Shown: in pieces, positions 62,267 to 64,000 of the stretch
Position numbering within the stretch: position 1 is the first letter of the stretch
Layout of the letters: the number at the start of each line of letters is the position of its first letter
NCBI GenBank assembly: GCA_965214695.1
Contig: OZ243967.1
Location: 2,232,001 to 2,296,000 of the forward strand
Direction: 5' to 3'
DNA from: JAPOXR01 sp965214695
Lineage (GTDB): Bacteria > Pseudomonadota > Alphaproteobacteria > Rhodobacterales > Rhodobacteraceae
DNA: 64,000 nucleotides
Position numbers and translations under genes: made by a program
The notes under the pieces: generated by a model
What the model saw: the letters and a program-made list of their open reading frames with translations, nothing else
Told to the model about the DNA's origin: nothing
Databases searched by the model: none

Positions 62267-63208
62267 TCAGCCAATCAAGGCAAATTCGGTAACGATATAG
62301 GCGAAGTAGGCTGCAACAAGGGCGATTCCGGCCGGCCGGTTGATTTTTCGTCCCATGATCATGACGAGTGAAATCAGGGCCGTGGTCGCAACAAGGACCC
62401 ACAGGTCGAAGCCAACCATTCTCGGGGAAAAAGGCATTGGAGCGATCAGGGAGGTGATGGCTGCAATTCCGGAGATGTTGAACAAATTGCTCCCGATCAC
62501 ATTACCGAGACAAAGCTGTGTGTTCTTGCGCCATGCGGCAATGACGGCGGTTGTAATTTCCGGCAAGGAGGTACCGATGGCAACCACGGTCAGGCCGATG
62601 ACTTCCTCGGGAACACCCAGCTGGAATGACAGCCCGACAGCACCCCTCACCAGAAGTTCTGCGCCCACAAGAATGGCGGCAAATCCGCAGACAGATGTGG
62701 CGACGATCCTGGCCGATGCGTTCGTCCGAGTCCAGATGACGCCGGTTTCGGGATACTCGACGCCGTTGCCCCGCCGAACTGCCATGACGATGTAGCCGCC
62801 GAGAGTTGCGACCAGTATCACCCCGTGCCACCACTCCAATCGCCCGGCGAAGATGCCGGCCCCGGTGAAGAGCGCAGTTGTTCCGATGAGGGCGACATTA
62901 TCCCAGGCCAGTTCGCGGACATCCACGACAACCGGGCAAATGGCGGCGGCAATTCCCAGGATGAGCAAGGTGTTGGCGATGTTGCTGCCGATCACATTCC
63001 CGATCGCCAGACCTGGAGAGGCTCTCAGCACCGCGTCAATGCAAACCGCCAGCTCGGGTAGCGACGTTCCAAAACCAACGACCGTGATGCCGACCAGCAA
63101 GGGAGAAACATCCAGATGCCGGGATAGCCGAATGGCGCCCCGGACCACCATGTCGCCGCCGGCGAGCAGCAGGACAAGACCAAGAAATGTGAGCAAGATG
63201 TTTGTCAT
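62267..63208 (-). CDS. CaCA family calcium/sodium antiporter
   Basis: A 313-residue membrane exchanger with ten or eleven helices and an internal repeat. The two alpha motifs that line the ion path are GFGTSLPELAVC near residue 46 and AIGTSLPEITTAV near 210, each followed by GNVIGSNIANTLLILGIAAA or GNVIGSNLFNISGI. The ATG at 63206-63208 is used; upstream in-frame residues are unlike the family. It probably exports calcium in exchange for sodium or protons. Confidence 0.92.
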   Translation of the reverse strand: MTNILLTFLGLVLLLAGGDMVVRGAIRLSRHLDVSPLLVGITVVGFGTSLPELAVCIDAVLRASPGLAIGNVIGSNIANTLLILGIAAAICPVVVDVRELAWDNVALIGTTALFTGAGIFAGRLEWWHGVILVATLGGYIVMAVRRGNGVEYPETGVIWTRTNASARIVATSVCGFAAILVGAELLVRGAVGLSFQLGVPEEVIGLTVVAIGTSLPEITTAVIAAWRKNTQLCLGNVIGSNLFNISGIAAITSLIAPMPFSPRMVGFDLWVLVATTALISLVMIMGRKINRPAGIALVAAYFAYIVTEFALIG

Positions 63209-63367
63209 GAGCTGGCTGATCAAGAGATGTTTGCAGCAAACGCAATTCTCGCGTTCATTCTTCCGCCAGATGCTGCGCCAGGGTAGGGAGTCGTCGTCCT
63301 CCATTGTCGGGAACCAGCGGAAACCTGCCCCCAGTACTGCTCCGGCCTGGTATGGAAGATCTGCCGA

Positions 63368-64000
63368 TCAGTTCTGGCGAACCAGCACCACCTCGACCCT
63401 TCGGTTCGCCGAACGCCCTTCTTCGGTGTCATTGGTTGCGCGCGGTGCCAGATATCCGATTCCTTCGGCCTGCAGCTGGTCAGGATTCACCCCGTATTGG
63501 GCAACCAGAAGATCCAGAACGGCAACTGCCCGCTTCTGGGAGAGTTCGATATTTGATTCCAGCATGCCTTCGGTATCGGTATGGCCGACCAGGATCACGA
63601 TCGCCCCCGGATCGGCTTCAAGGAACCCGGCCAGTTCCTCCAGCTCGTCAGAATCGCCGCTGGCGAGGGACAGTGAACCGGTGGCGAATTCTAGCGAGGT
63701 CAGCACGGCTCGCCCCAGGAACAGCAATTGCTGGACAACCGGACCGACATCGTCGCCCGAACCATCTTCGCTTTCGGTCGATTCCCGGTTGGCCACCTGC
63801 TTGATGATGGTTTCGACATCACCGGTCCCGGCCGACGAGTCATCCTGTTGATGCGGCGTTTCCCGGGCCAGGGTGACCTGGACAAAGCCCGTATTCGACG
63901 ATGCGCTGACCAGGACCGAAACGAGTTCCGCTGCGCCGAGGTTATCCTTCCTGGCGGTCAGGAACCGGAAATCGCCGATATCGACGAACATTTCCGGCGG
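63368..64000 (-). CDS. OmpA-domain peptidoglycan-binding protein, cut by the window edge
   Basis: At least 211 codons are visible, with no stop up to the right edge, so the start is outside. The C-terminal OmpA/MotB domain begins near LASGDSDELEELAGFLEADP and contains VGHTDTEGMLESNIELSQKR, GIGYLAPRATNDTEEG and NRRVEVVLV, the peptidoglycan-binding pattern. It should anchor an envelope protein to the cell wall. Confidence 0.85.
   Translation of the reverse strand, partial: PPEMFVDIGDFRFLTARKDNLGAAELVSVLVSASSNTGFVQVTLARETPHQQDDSSAGTGDVETIIKQVANRESTESEDGSGDDVGPVVQQLLFLGRAVLTSLEFATGSLSLASGDSDELEELAGFLEADPGAIVILVGHTDTEGMLESNIELSQKRAVAVLDLLVAQYGVNPDQLQAEGIGYLAPRATNDTEEGRSANRRVEVVLVRQN

Overview
The window looks like a piece of an alphaproteobacterial chromosome. 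It is GC-rich, with strongly GC-biased third codon positions. It carries the rimP-nusA-ylxR-infB block, FxsA next to a Tim44-domain protein and an Smr protein as in many alphaproteobacteria, and dense clusters of solute transporters with catabolic enzymes. Family calls come from reading the translations by eye; no database search was run.

Layout. (1) 1-3.5 kb, minus strand: the edge of a type IVB (Dot/Icm or IncI-like) secretion or conjugation locus, with a DotA/TraY protein and an unrecognised partial gene. (2) 3.8-15.5 kb: a ugp-like CUT1 ABC operon on the minus strand (binding protein, two permeases, ATPase, a tandem glycerophosphodiester phosphodiesterase, a LacI regulator and an inositol-monophosphatase-type phosphatase). 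Its binding-protein gene, leader and operator-like palindrome occur twice as direct repeats about 10.2 kb apart. Between the copies lie an aminoglycoside-type nucleotidyltransferase, an iron-type alcohol dehydrogenase and a gene fragment. (3) 15.6-29.5 kb: a CUT2 sugar ABC system whose permease is separated from its binding protein and ATPase by transposase relics and a DUF4160/DUF2442 pair. It is followed by SDR dehydrogenases, an aldose 1-epimerase, an SMP-30 lactonase, a one-chain E1-alpha/E1-beta/lipoyl 2-oxoacid dehydrogenase and a D-2-hydroxyacid dehydrogenase. (4) 29.8-42.7 kb: one long minus-strand catabolic block (IclR regulator, zinc alcohol dehydrogenase, molybdenum hydroxylase with an unusual subunit split, TctCBA transporter, IolD-like ThDP enzyme, IlvD/Edd dehydratase). 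(5) 42.8-46.5 kb: a decayed accessory zone with an AAA ATPase relic, a MazEF-type toxin-antitoxin pair, direct repeats, a broken gene, a DUF6036 protein and an IS21 relic. (6) 46.5-51.2 kb: glycine-betaine-type ABC genes proX, proV and proW with an amidinotransferase-family enzyme between proX and proV. (7) 51.4-64 kb: mostly housekeeping genes (fxsA, Tim44, smr, a PPP-type phosphatase, infB, ylxR, nusA, rimP behind a leader terminator), then a DUF1801 protein, a bacterial voltage-gated sodium channel, a CaCA antiporter and an OmpA-domain protein cut by the right edge.

How the parts may work together. Region 2 probably imports a glycerophosphodiester-like compound, cleaves it and dephosphorylates a product, under LacI control. 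Regions 3 and 4 look like two sugar-acid or polyol routes built from uptake, oxidation, lactone opening, dehydration and ThDP-dependent cleavage; the substrates cannot be read from sequence alone. The points most worth a second look are the duplicated binding-protein gene, the split molybdenum hydroxylase, the E1-lipoyl fusion without a nearby E2, the adjacent SDRs lacking catalytic residues, and the truncated gene coupled to the iron alcohol dehydrogenase.
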